Below are positions 38,287 to 46,273 of a stretch of 64,000 bases of DNA, one piece after another. A model generated the notes under the pieces. It was not told the DNA's origin. It did not search any database and saw nothing but the letters and a program-made list of their open reading frames with translations. This stretch comes from an uncultured Pseudomonadota bacterium (GTDB lineage: Bacteria; Pseudomonadota; Alphaproteobacteria; Rs-D84), in contig OOHM01000002.1 of assembly GCA_900320405.1 (NCBI GenBank), positions 62,001-126,000 on the forward strand, read 5' to 3'. Each line of letters begins with the position of its first letter. Within the stretch, counting starts at the first letter, position 1. The position numbers and the translations under genes are program-made.

Positions 38287-38797
38287 TAAAATTATCGATT
38301 TTGTGCGCGATTCGGTGCGGTATGTGCCGGATGCGTTTGATATGAAAAGTCAACGCGTTATTATTCTAATGGATGCGGTCCATGAAAAATTTTGGAATGC
38401 GGTTTATGATGAATTGGTTAGGCATAATGGTGGACCGGTTTCGCGTGACCGAATCGATTCTTTTGTGGCCGCGGCGGGGACAATTCTGTATTTTTATGAT
38501 GTGGCGGTTGTCGAAGAAATGCGCCGCAGGTACCCGTTATATGCAGAAAGTTTTCACGATTGGGTTATGCAGTCAAATGGGATGTTGCAATTCGCAATAT
38601 GGACAGGTTTGCGCGTATTAGGTGTGGGTGCAAACTTGCAACACTATAACCCGGTCATAGATAAAATGGTTCAAAATATGTTCGATTTGTCGGAAAGTTG
38701 GACTTTGGTTGCCCAAATGCCATTTGGTGGAATTGGTAAAATGCCTGTACCCAAGACAGATGAAGATATAAATATTCGTGTGAAAGTTGAAAAATAG
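38210..38797 (+). CDS. Nitroreductase-family oxidoreductase
   Basis: A 195-residue flavin-dependent reductase of the nitroreductase superfamily, the subgroup with the N-terminal motif NRRSIYKL followed by a segment ending RVIILMDAVHEKFWNAV. The SWTLVAQMPFGGIGKMP segment near the end is typical of the NfrA/HBN1-like group. FMN-binding Arg residues are in NRRS. It starts within the end of the AlkD-like gene, with AAGGATG as Shine-Dalgarno, so the two are co-translated. The substrate is unknown. Confidence 0.85.
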   Translation: MNNLIQMMKNRRSIYKLNKILPVFPDKIIDFVRDSVRYVPDAFDMKSQRVIILMDAVHEKFWNAVYDELVRHNGGPVSRDRIDSFVAAAGTILYFYDVAVVEEMRRRYPLYAESFHDWVMQSNGMLQFAIWTGLRVLGVGANLQHYNPVIDKMVQNMFDLSESWTLVAQMPFGGIGKMPVPKTDEDINIRVKVEK

Positions 38798-38814
38798 GCC
38801 GGGGTGGTTTTTTC

Positions 38815-38842
38815 TTGATTTTTTTATCGGTTCACTTATAAT
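38815..38842 (+). promoter_or_regulatory. Promoter of tRNA-Thr(GGU)
   Basis: -35 TTGATT (38815-38820), 16-base spacer, -10 TATAAT (38837-38842), identical in layout to the rpmJ promoter. The tRNA starts 20 bases after the -10. Confidence 0.75.
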
Positions 38843-38862
38843 CGGGTGGTGATTCAGGAATT

Positions 38863-38936
38863 GCCCTAATAGTCTAGTGGTAAAACACGTCCTTGGTAAG
38901 GACGAGTCGCAAGTCCGATTCTTGCTTAGGGCACCA
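38863..38936 (+). tRNA. tRNA-Thr(GGU)
   Basis: A 74-base cloverleaf with encoded CCA; acceptor GCCCTAA/TTAGGGC, anticodon stem CGTCC/GGACG with loop TTGGTAA, anticodon GGT. The T loop is TCCGATT, again with C at position 55. Confidence 0.93.
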
Positions 38937-38937
38937 C

Positions 38938-38996
38938 CCTTCGCGTCCGTGACGCTTCGGGTGGCAGGCCACCCAAGCGGAAAGGATACGCGAAGG
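38938..38996. repeat. Nested palindrome between tRNA-Thr and the GIY-YIG gene
   Basis: Three nested arms: CCTTCGCGT (38938-38946) with ACGCGAAGG (38988-38996), CGCTT (38953-38957) with AAGCG (38975-38979), and GGGTGG (38959-38964) with CCACCC (38969-38974). It can fold as one long cruciform directly at the tRNA 3' end. This resembles REP-type elements and could also be a transcription stop, though no U-run follows. Confidence 0.7.
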
Positions 38997-39038
38997 AGTG
39001 TCGCCCGTAGCCTGATGGCGAAGGGGGACGAGCCTAAT

Positions 39039-39284
39039 ATGTTTTATGTATATCTGATTAAAAGTATTTCCAGACCAGAACAAAAATATATTGGTGTAAC
39101 AAGTGATTTGCAACAAAGATTAAAAGATCATAATTCTGGTCATTCATTGCATACATCAAAGTATAGGCCGTGGCAATTGGTTAATTATATCGCGTTTTCG
39201 TCAAAAGATGGGGCTCTCGAGTTCGAACAATATCTAAAATCTGGTTCGGGTTCGGCTTTTTCAAATAGACATTTTTGGAAATAA
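39039..39284 (+). CDS. GIY-YIG nuclease-domain protein
   Basis: An 81-residue protein that is just the GIY-YIG domain of the UPF0213/YhbQ type: YVYLIKS at the start, KYIGVTSDLQQRLKDHNSGH with the catalytic Arg, and an end with FEQYLKSGSGSAFSNRHFW. Length is standard for the group. The ATG at 39039 begins the domain; the frame is open far upstream but through the palindrome and tRNA. No strong Shine-Dalgarno is present. The family is linked to DNA repair but poorly defined. Confidence 0.85.
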   Translation: MFYVYLIKSISRPEQKYIGVTSDLQQRLKDHNSGHSLHTSKYRPWQLVNYIAFSSKDGALEFEQYLKSGSGSAFSNRHFWK

Positions 39285-39300
39285 TATTTTTATAAAATTC

Positions 39301-39329
39301 TTGTTATTTGATAAAAAGACTTATATAAT
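39301..39329 (+). promoter_or_regulatory. Promoter of aspS
   Basis: -35 TTGTTA (39301-39306), 17-base spacer, perfect -10 TATAAT (39324-39329). Transcription from about 39336 would give a leader of some 188 bases that contains the T-box. Confidence 0.7.
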
Positions 39330-39358
39330 CCCGCTTAGTACGATTTGTTTTGCGTTTG

Positions 39359-39517
39359 TTTGGCGTTGATGTGACCGACAACCACGGAGCCAGAATTCAA
39401 AACATAAAAAGTGATAAATTCGGGTGGCACCGCGCATAGCCAATATGCGCCCCGGACAGATGTTTAACCAATGGGTGCCAAAAAATTCTGTTTTTGTCAC
39501 CCAAAGCATAAAAGGGT
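39359..39517 (+). promoter_or_regulatory. T-box riboswitch in the aspS leader (tRNA-Asp sensing, probably translational)
   Basis: The leader has a T-box core GGGTGGCACCGCG (39422-39434). It folds as the canonical antiterminator/antisequestrator: lower stem TTCGGG/CCCGGA (39419-39424 with 39451-39456), a seven-base bulge TGGCACC (39425-39431), and an upper perfect stem GCGCATA/TATGCGC (39432-39438 with 39444-39450). In T-boxes the UGGN bulge pairs with the tRNA end NCCA; N is C here, matching the G73 of tRNA-Asp. Upstream a short stem (TTTGGC-GTTG with CAAC-GCCAGA, 39359-39368 and 39379-39394) presents a loop containing GAC, an Asp codon. Downstream, GGTGCCA (39474-39480) can pair with the whole bulge, or form an 11-pair hairpin with TTTTTG-CACCC; freed ACCC (39499-39502) can mask the GGGT of the Shine-Dalgarno (39514-39517). 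No U-tract terminator is seen. Confidence 0.85.
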
Positions 39518-39523
39518 ATAGAT

Positions 39524-41293
39524 ATGTTATCACTGAAATCAAAGTATAGAACACATACTTGTGGGGAACTTTCTGCAAAAAATGTTGGTGAAACTGTGAC
39601 ACTTTCGGGGTGGGTTCACCGGAAACGCGACCATGGGTCACTGCTTTTTATCGACTTGCGCGATAATTACGGTATTACACAGATTGTTATTGATGGTGGA
39701 AGTGCCGATTTGGAACGCGTGCGTCCGGAATCTGTGTTGCAAGTGACGGGCAAAGTTGTTGCGCGTGATGCGTCCCAGGTAAACGATAAAATTCCAACCG
39801 GTGAGATTGAAATTCAGGTCGAATCTTGGAATGTTTTAACATCGGCGGAGGTTTTGCCTTTCCAGGTTTTCGGTGATGAAGATACCAGTGAAGAATTGCG
39901 GTATAAATATAGATTCTTGGATTTGCGGCGTGAAAAATTGCATCACAATATTTTGATGCGCAACAAAATGATAAAATGGTTGCGTGATAAAATGTGGGAA
40001 CTTGGTTTTTCGGAATTTCAAACGCCGTTGCTTACCGCCGATTCACCCGAAGGTGCACGCAGTTTCTTGGTGCCATCGCGTTTGCATCATGGTAAATTCT
40101 ATGCTTTGCCCCAGGCACCGCAAATGTTCAAACAGTTATTACAGGTTTCGGGATTTGATCGTTATTTTCAAATTGCACCGTGTTTCCGTGATGAAGATTT
40201 GCGCGCGGATCGTTTGTTGGAATTTTATCAATTAGATTTGGAAATGTCTTTTGTTGATTTGCCGGATATTCAGGCCGTAGGCGAGGCGGTAATGCCGGAA
40301 TTTGTACGGACATTTTTACCATCGGCAAATGTATATCCGGAAATTCCACATATTTCTTTTGATGATGCAATGTTGAAATATGGGTCTGATAAACCGGATT
40401 TACGCAACCCGATTTTGATTTCTGATGTGACGGAAATTTTCCGCGGGTCCGATTTTGGAATTTTTGCAAATGCGATTGAAAACGGTAGTGTTGTGCGTGC
40501 AATTCCGGCACCAAACAGTGCGGATAAACCGCGTTCGTGGTTTGATAAATTGGGTGAATATGCCGTCAAAGAGTTAGGTTTGGGTGGATTAGGCTATATC
40601 GTGTTTGCCGATGAAGCCAAAGGCCCGGTTGCCAAGAAATTGGATGCCGAACGCATTGCCAAACTGCGTGAAATTGCCGGTGATAATTCTTCTTTGTTCT
40701 TTATTTGTGATGCAGAAGAATCGGCGGCCAAGGCGGCCGGAAAACTGCGTAATAAATTGGGCGCAGATTTGGGATTGGTCAATGAAAATGATTTTGCATT
40801 TTGTTGGGTTGATAATTTCCCGTTCTTTGAACCCGATGAAGAACGCGGTGGTGCACCGGCATTTACGCATAATCCGTTTTCGTATCCAATGGCAACACTG
40901 GAAGAATTGTCTACGCGCGACCCGTTTACGATCAAGGCGGCACAATTTGATATGGTGTTGAATGGTATGGAAATTTGCAGTGGGGGACTGCGCAACTATA
41001 ACCCAGATGTTATGAAAAAGTGCTTTGAAATTGCCGGGTATCCAATCGAGGCGGTTGAAAAGAACTTTTCAGGGTTATATACATCGTTCCAATATGGTGC
41101 GCCACCACACGGTGGATGCGCGTTTGGTATCGAAAGACTTATTTCAGAAATTTTGGGTAATGGTGACAGTCTGCGTGAAATTGTCGCGTTCCCGGCGAAC
41201 CAACGCGGTCAAGATTTGTTGATGGGTTCACCAAACGAAGTGACCGAACAACAACTGCGTGATGTTCATATCCAGGTTCGTAAAAAGAATTGA
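39524..41293 (+). CDS. aspS: Aspartyl-tRNA synthetase
   Basis: Class II synthetase of 589 residues, the bacterial type with a GAD insertion. It has the N-terminal OB fold (TVTLSGWVHRKRDHGSLLFIDLRDNYG), motif 2 (FQIAPCFRDEDLRADR), the flipping-loop/QLDLEMSF segment, and motif 3 near the end (GGCAFGIERLISEILG). The Shine-Dalgarno AAAAGGG lies seven bases before the ATG and is a probable target of the T-box leader. Transcription ends at a strong terminator, so it is a single-gene operon. Whether it also charges tRNA-Asn cannot be judged by eye. Confidence 0.96.
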   Translation: MLSLKSKYRTHTCGELSAKNVGETVTLSGWVHRKRDHGSLLFIDLRDNYGITQIVIDGGSADLERVRPESVLQVTGKVVARDASQVNDKIPTGEIEIQVESWNVLTSAEVLPFQVFGDEDTSEELRYKYRFLDLRREKLHHNILMRNKMIKWLRDKMWELGFSEFQTPLLTADSPEGARSFLVPSRLHHGKFYALPQAPQMFKQLLQVSGFDRYFQIAPCFRDEDLRADRLLEFYQLDLEMSFVDLPDIQAVGEAVMPEFVRTFLPSANVYPEIPHISFDDAMLKYGSDKPDLRNPILISDVTEIFRGSDFGIFANAIENGSVVRAIPAPNSADKPRSWFDKLGEYAVKELGLGGLGYIVFADEAKGPVAKKLDAERIAKLREIAGDNSSLFFICDAEESAAKAAGKLRNKLGADLGLVNENDFAFCWVDNFPFFEPDEERGGAPAFTHNPFSYPMATLEELSTRDPFTIKAAQFDMVLNGMEICSGGLRNYNPDVMKKCFEIAGYPIEAVEKNFSGLYTSFQYGAPPHGGCAFGIERLISEILGNGDSLREIVAFPANQRGQDLLMGSPNEVTEQQLRDVHIQVRKKN

Positions 41294-41311
41294 TGAAATC
41301 TTTATCAAAAA

Positions 41312-41340
41312 TTAACCGCCCATTTGGGCGGTTGTTTTTT
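41312..41340. terminator. Bidirectional terminator between aspS and the AsmA gene
   Basis: Perfect eight-base-pair stem AACCGCCC/GGGCGGTT (41314-41333, loop ATTT) with GTTTTTT on the plus side and a U-rich tail (AATTTTT) on the minus side, so it can stop both convergent transcripts. Confidence 0.9.
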
Positions 41341-43816
41341 AGAATTTATCGTGGGTTTTTATGAAACTGCGCATAAAGGCCGGGTCAAAATATCGCATCA
41401 ATTCAGATATTGAATATTTGCGACGGCCGTTTGGCGCAACCGTTAGCGATACCATAACGGCATCCGGTGCGACCGCGCGCATTGTTATATCAAATTTTGC
41501 ATTCATCGCGCCATCGGTGATATCCAATGTTCCAACACCATCGGCGTGGCGAACGGAAAATTCAATTGGGCGCGTCGCGGTAAAATTACCATTTTGATAT
41601 TCACCGATAACACGCATAGTTTTTAACATTGTTGCGCCAGATTCCAATGCCGTCATAACACGATCTTCAACATTTAATCGCGTCAGATTATCGGCATCCA
41701 TATAAAACCTGTCGAGACCGATTCCGTTAATGTATCCGCCATCAAATGTTAAATCTAAATTGCCAACCATATTATATTTTATATCGTGTGCAATATGGCC
41801 GTGGGTTTTAAGCTTTATTTCAGAGGTTATTGATGTATCCATTATGTTCAGTGGGTATTCGTTGGATAACAATTTTCCGTTTATTACAAATTTGTTCAAT
41901 TGTATAAATATGTCGTATGTGGAACGTTCTTTGACAATTGTCGCCAATAAATTTCCGCGCGCATTGTCGGTGATTGAAAATGTTTGTGTCCCAGATTTTA
42001 ACGAATATACAAAATTATTGTATGAATTTTCGCCATATACCAACCTGTCGGCCGTTAAATATATATTTTTGGAAAATTCAAATGGCAACAATAAAGGCGT
42101 GTTGGTTAAAAATTCCAATTCTTCATATCGTTCAAAAAATTCCGGTGTCAAAAACACATCTATATAAAATGTATCCGTATGCAGGGTTAACGACCGTTTG
42201 TCCGCAGTGCCGGTAAATGTATGTCCGGCAATTTTGATTGTTAAATCAGAAACATCGCCTTTATCATTGTAAAATCCTGTCATTATGTATTCGTGACCGT
42301 TTATTGTTTGCAGGTCTAAATCAGGAAACCACTTTTTAATATCTTGTCCGGTTATATAAAAGAAATTGTCACGCAATGTTAAAGACCAATCATTCGTATT
42401 CGGTGTGAAAGAAAATGTTTCGCCCGACCATACCATATTTCCCGGTGCGTTAAACATAAATTCTGGTAATGATTTCATATGCGGATTTAACCACGAAAGG
42501 GTTTTTCCATAAATATAATCATATTTTATGGTCGAATCTTTTGTGGTTTTGGTGAATACACCACCCATATTTGCGAATTTGAAATGTATGTTTGCGCGAT
42601 GTGCACCGATTCGTTTGATGTATGATTCTAATTCTTTCAAATCCAGTTTTCTGTTTGACGATATGTCCGCATCTAGTGTTTTATTTTTGTATTTCAAACT
42701 GCCTGATATGTCGCCATAGACAAATTTTTGACATTCAAAATCGTCATCGGTTCCGGAAAACAAACATTCTGTTTTTTTATTGTCTATGAATGTTTGAATC
42801 ATTATTTCATGGGCGCCTTTTTTATCAATTGTGCCACCGATAAAAGATGTAGAATCTGCGATAATTTTGTTTATCTGGATATATTCTTCGGTGCCCAACG
42901 CATCGATTTTGACGTGTTCAAATCTGCGGTTGTTGAAAACCAGGTCCCCATAAAAATCTATTTTCAATGTCGTATCATTTATAAAAGCCTGGGGGTGCGA
43001 TAAAAACGAAAAATCAAAAGATATATTATCAGATCTAAAATCAATTGTACGCCAACCATTTGGTTCTAATGTGACTTCGCCACGTGCATTGTTTGCAACA
43101 ATGTCCGTGAATTTGAATCCGTACCCACCGTCCCAATAGAAGTTTGTTGTTAAATTAATATTATGTGTTATTTTTGGTTCGTCAAAACCAAACCATGAAT
43201 TTATCTTGTTTGTGTTTATTTCCAATACGCCCGCTGCACCGCCAGACGGAAAGTATTCACCGGTAATTTTTAATTTCAGGTTTTTATTTGTGACCGTAAA
43301 ATCGTTGCCTTTGAAAGATATGTCGTATTTGTGTTCACTGGTACGAACCTGGCCGTTAAATGTGCCGTGACTGAATAGACCACGAATTATTTTGTAATCT
43401 TTACCCATAAAGGTCATGATTGCATTTTTTACATACAATTGATAATTAACATGCAACAAGGATAGAGAATTCACATATATGTGTGGCTCATAGGCGGTTA
43501 TAACACCATTTATTTCTGTATTTGACAAATCAAACAGCCCCGAAAAAGGTATATCTATTGCCAACATTTGGGTAAATCCGTGTTCGGTTTCTACACCATG
43601 CGCCATCAAATGGGTTGAACCCAAAATACCAAAATTTATATCTCCATGAATCTTTGTGACAACCCCAGTTTGTGCAAAAATTGCGGATTCAAAATTGGAA
43701 CGCAATTTATTCAGGGTTATAAAATTAGGCGCAACCAACAGAGCAACGGCAATTATACCAATCGTGACGATTAAAGTCCAAAACGCCCGGCGTCTGTGAT
43801 GTGGTTTGATAATCAT
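41339..43816 (-). CDS. AsmA-family envelope protein
   Basis: An 825-residue protein with a basic cytoplasmic start, one N-terminal membrane anchor (about 12-31) and a long periplasmic part made of repeated beta strands. The N-terminal region VAPNFITLNKLRSNFESAIFAQTGVVTKIHGDINFGILGST is the AsmA N-terminus, and the C-terminal MRVIGEYQNGNFTATRPIEFSVRHADGVGTLDITDGAMN-like segment is its C-terminal domain. AsmA-like proteins are thought to bridge the envelope and carry phospholipid to the outer membrane. Its length is typical. It is a single gene, divergent from uvrB, ended by the bidirectional terminator. Confidence 0.85.
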   Translation of the reverse strand: MIIKPHHRRRAFWTLIVTIGIIAVALLVAPNFITLNKLRSNFESAIFAQTGVVTKIHGDINFGILGSTHLMAHGVETEHGFTQMLAIDIPFSGLFDLSNTEINGVITAYEPHIYVNSLSLLHVNYQLYVKNAIMTFMGKDYKIIRGLFSHGTFNGQVRTSEHKYDISFKGNDFTVTNKNLKLKITGEYFPSGGAAGVLEINTNKINSWFGFDEPKITHNINLTTNFYWDGGYGFKFTDIVANNARGEVTLEPNGWRTIDFRSDNISFDFSFLSHPQAFINDTTLKIDFYGDLVFNNRRFEHVKIDALGTEEYIQINKIIADSTSFIGGTIDKKGAHEIMIQTFIDNKKTECLFSGTDDDFECQKFVYGDISGSLKYKNKTLDADISSNRKLDLKELESYIKRIGAHRANIHFKFANMGGVFTKTTKDSTIKYDYIYGKTLSWLNPHMKSLPEFMFNAPGNMVWSGETFSFTPNTNDWSLTLRDNFFYITGQDIKKWFPDLDLQTINGHEYIMTGFYNDKGDVSDLTIKIAGHTFTGTADKRSLTLHTDTFYIDVFLTPEFFERYEELEFLTNTPLLLPFEFSKNIYLTADRLVYGENSYNNFVYSLKSGTQTFSITDNARGNLLATIVKERSTYDIFIQLNKFVINGKLLSNEYPLNIMDTSITSEIKLKTHGHIAHDIKYNMVGNLDLTFDGGYINGIGLDRFYMDADNLTRLNVEDRVMTALESGATMLKTMRVIGEYQNGNFTATRPIEFSVRHADGVGTLDITDGAMNAKFDITMRAVAPDAVMVSLTVAPNGRRKYSISELMRYFDPAFMRSFIKTHDKF

Positions 43817-43867
43817 ATTATTTGTCCCCCCCTTGTTTTTCCATTATAATGAATTATACTGGTAAAT

Positions 43868-45859
43868 GTGAATAAAAAAATTTTTAATCTTGAAAGTAAT
43901 TACAAACCAATGGGCGACCAACCGGCCGCCATTAATGATTTGGTGGCTGGAATTCGTGATGGTCGCAAATCCCAGGTTTTATTGGGGGTGACGGGTTCCG
44001 GAAAAACCTTTACAATGGCAAATGTTATTGCGGAACTTGGGCGACCGGCGTTGATTATGGCCCCAAACAAGATTTTGGCGGCGCAATTGTATACAGAAAT
44101 GAAATCTTTTTTTCCGCATAATCATGTGGAATATTTTGTGTCGTACTATGATTATTACCAACCAGAGGCATATGTTCCAACCACCGATACATACATTGAT
44201 AAAGATGCGTCTATAAACGAACAATTGGACCGTATGCGGCACAGTGCGACGCGCGCAATGTTGGAAGAACGTGATGTTGTTGTTGTATCGTCTGTGTCGT
44301 CTATATATGGATTGGGCACCCCAGAACAATATTCAGAAATGAAATTGGTTTTGCGTGTGGGCGATATGATGGGAATTGCCGATATTGTTCGTGAATTGGT
44401 GAATATTCAATATAAAAGAAATGATGTTGCGCCGGCGCGCGGCGATTTTCGTGTTCGTGGGGACACATTGGATATTTTCCCTTCGCACAGCCAGGACAGG
44501 GCGTGGAAGATTTCTTTTTGGGGGGATGAAATAGAAGAAATTTGGGAATTTGATACACTTACCGGGGCAAAACTGTTCAAATTGGATCGTGTCGCGGTTT
44601 ATCCAAACACACACTATGCGACACCTATGCCTTCGATTGTCCAGGCAATTGGTCAGATACGCAATGATTTGAATGAGAGGTTGGCGTATTTTCATGAAAA
44701 TATGAAATATGTCGAAGAGCAGCGTTTGCGTGAACGCGTGAATATGGATATCGAAATGATGGAATCCACCGGCACATGTCGCGGAATTGAAAATTATTCA
44801 CGGTATTTATCTGGTCGTGCGCCGGGCGAGCCGCCCCCAACATTGTTTGAATATTTACCCAAAGATGCGATTTTGTTTGTTGATGAAAGTCATGTGACGG
44901 TACCCCAGATTGGTGCAATGTCACGTGGGGATAGGGCGCGCAAAGAAACATTGGCGCAATATGGTTTTCGGCTTCCTTCGTGTGTTGATAATCGGCCATT
45001 GACATTTGATGAATGGGATGCGATGCGTCCCCAGACGGTTTTTGTGTCTGCAACACCTGCGGAATGGGAATTAACACAATCGGGCGGAATTGTGGCCGAG
45101 CAGGTTATTCGCCCAACCGGATTATTGGACCCCGAATGTTTCGTTCGCCCAATTAAAAATCAGGTTGATGATTTGTTGTCCGAAATAAAATCAATAAAAG
45201 ATGGACGCGCGTTGGTGACAACACTTACAAAAAAAATGGCGGAACAACTGACGGATTATTTGGTTGAAAATGGGGTGCGCGCGCGTTATCTACACAGTGA
45301 TATTGAAACACTGGAACGCATTGAATTGTTGCGTGATTTGCGGATGGGAAAATTTGATGTGTTGGTTGGAATAAATTTATTGCGCGAAGGTTTGGATGTT
45401 CCAGAATGTGAATTGGTTGCGATTATGGATGCCGATAAAGAAGGTTTTTTGCGTTCAACGCGTTCACTTATTCAAACAATCGGGCGCGCGGCGCGTAATG
45501 CAAACGGTCGCGTGATATTGTATGCAGATGTGATAACAGATTCTATGAATGCGGCATTGGGCGAGACCGCGCGTCGTCGTGAAAAACAGATGGCATATAA
45601 TGCCGCGCACGGCATCACACCAAAAACTGTATCCAAGGCGGTGTTTGGTGAAGTGACCGATAAACAAGAAAAGGTTGATAAAAAACGCAGATTCTTGTAC
45701 ACCAAAGACGGATTAACAGATGCGGATACATTGCGGCGCGAAATAAAAGAATTAAACAAGAAAATGCGGCGTGCGGCGGAAAACCTGGATTTCGAGGTTG
45801 CAGCAGAAATTCGTGATACGATTCGCAAAATGGAAGATGACTTGTTGGTGTTGGAGTAA
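43868..45859 (+). CDS. uvrB: Excinuclease ABC subunit B
   Basis: The damage-verifying helicase-like subunit of nucleotide excision repair. The 663-residue protein has Walker A GVTGSGKT at about 39-46, the beta-hairpin region [17 protein letters not shown] box DESHVTVPQ, the helicase motif [11 protein letters not shown] and a C-terminal UVR domain ([22 protein letters not shown]) for UvrA/UvrC contact. It starts with GTG; TATACT (43855-43860) lies seven bases upstream of it and TATAAT (43845-43850) a further ten, so the mRNA is probably leaderless or nearly so. tsaE follows after three bases. Confidence 0.96.
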   Translation: MNKKIFNLESNYKPMGDQPAAINDLVAGIRDGRKSQVLLGVTGSGKTFTMANVIAELGRPALIMAPNKILAAQLYTEMKSFFPHNHVEYFVSYYDYYQPEAYVPTTDTYIDKDASINEQLDRMRHSATRAMLEERDVVVVSSVSSIYGLGTPEQYSEMKLVLRVGDMMGIADIVRELVNIQYKRNDVAPARGDFRVRGDTLDIFPSHSQDRAWKISFWGDEIEEIWEFDTLTGAKLFKLDRVAVYPNTHYATPMPSIVQAIGQIRNDLNERLAYFHENMKYVEEQRLRERVNMDIEMMESTGTCRGIENYSRYLSGRAPGEPPPTLFEYLPKDAILFVDESHVTVPQIGAMSRGDRARKETLAQYGFRLPSCVDNRPLTFDEWDAMRPQTVFVSATPAEWELTQSGGIVAEQVIRPTGLLDPECFVRPIKNQVDDLLSEIKSIKDGRALVTTLTKKMAEQLTDYLVENGVRARYLHSDIETLERIELLRDLRMGKFDVLVGINLLREGLDVPECELVAIMDADKEGFLRSTRSLIQTIGRAARNANGRVILYADVITDSMNAALGETARRREKQMAYNAAHGITPKTVSKAVFGEVTDKQEKVDKKRRFLYTKDGLTDADTLRREIKELNKKMRRAAENLDFEVAAEIRDTIRKMEDDLLVLE

Positions 45860-45862
45860 GAT

Positions 45863-46273
45863 ATGAAAACGATTATAACAAAAGATATAGCCGAGACACG
45901 CGCATTCGCACGCGAATTTGCACGCAATCTGCGTGCGCCTGTGACCGTTGCATTGCACGGTGATTTAGGTGTTGGAAAATCAGAGATTGCACGGACCGTA
46001 ATTCAAACACTGTGTGGGGAAAACACCGTGGTGCCAAGTCCAACATTTACACTGGTTCAGACATACGCCGCGGCAGATAAAAAAATTTCACACTTTGATT
46101 TATACAGGATAGTTGATGCGGCGGAATTGGTTGAAATCGGTTTAGATTACGCAATTCAAAACGATATTACATTGATAGAATGGCCGGATATCGCGGCGCA
46201 TATGTTGCCGACAAACACAATTCATATTGATATTTCTGAATACGGGGCGGGGCGCAAAATTATTGTGCGCTAG
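45863..46273 (+). CDS. tsaE: tRNA threonylcarbamoyladenosine biosynthesis ATPase TsaE
   Basis: TsaE is the ATPase of the complex that makes t6A37 in tRNAs. The 136-residue protein has Walker A HGDLGVGKSEIAR, the SPTFTLVQTY motif and HFDLYRI ... LIEWPD, all characteristic; length is normal. It follows uvrB by three bases. Its last 14 bases overlap the convergent ftsA-rpe gene. tsaB and tsaD are not nearby. Confidence 0.95.
   Translation: MKTIITKDIAETRAFAREFARNLRAPVTVALHGDLGVGKSEIARTVIQTLCGENTVVPSPTFTLVQTYAAADKKISHFDLYRIVDAAELVEIGLDYAIQNDITLIEWPDIAAHMLPTNTIHIDISEYGAGRKIIVR

Noticed and set aside
38959..38974. GGGTGGCAGG in the palindrome resembles a T-box core
   Set aside because: The ACC after UGGN is absent and the segment is fully explained by the GGGTGG/CCACCC arm of the palindrome; no synthetase gene directly follows it.
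38877..39038. Upstream extension of the GIY-YIG protein
   Set aside because: It would translate the 3' half of tRNA-Thr and the palindrome; the GIY-YIG domain begins at the ATG at 39039.
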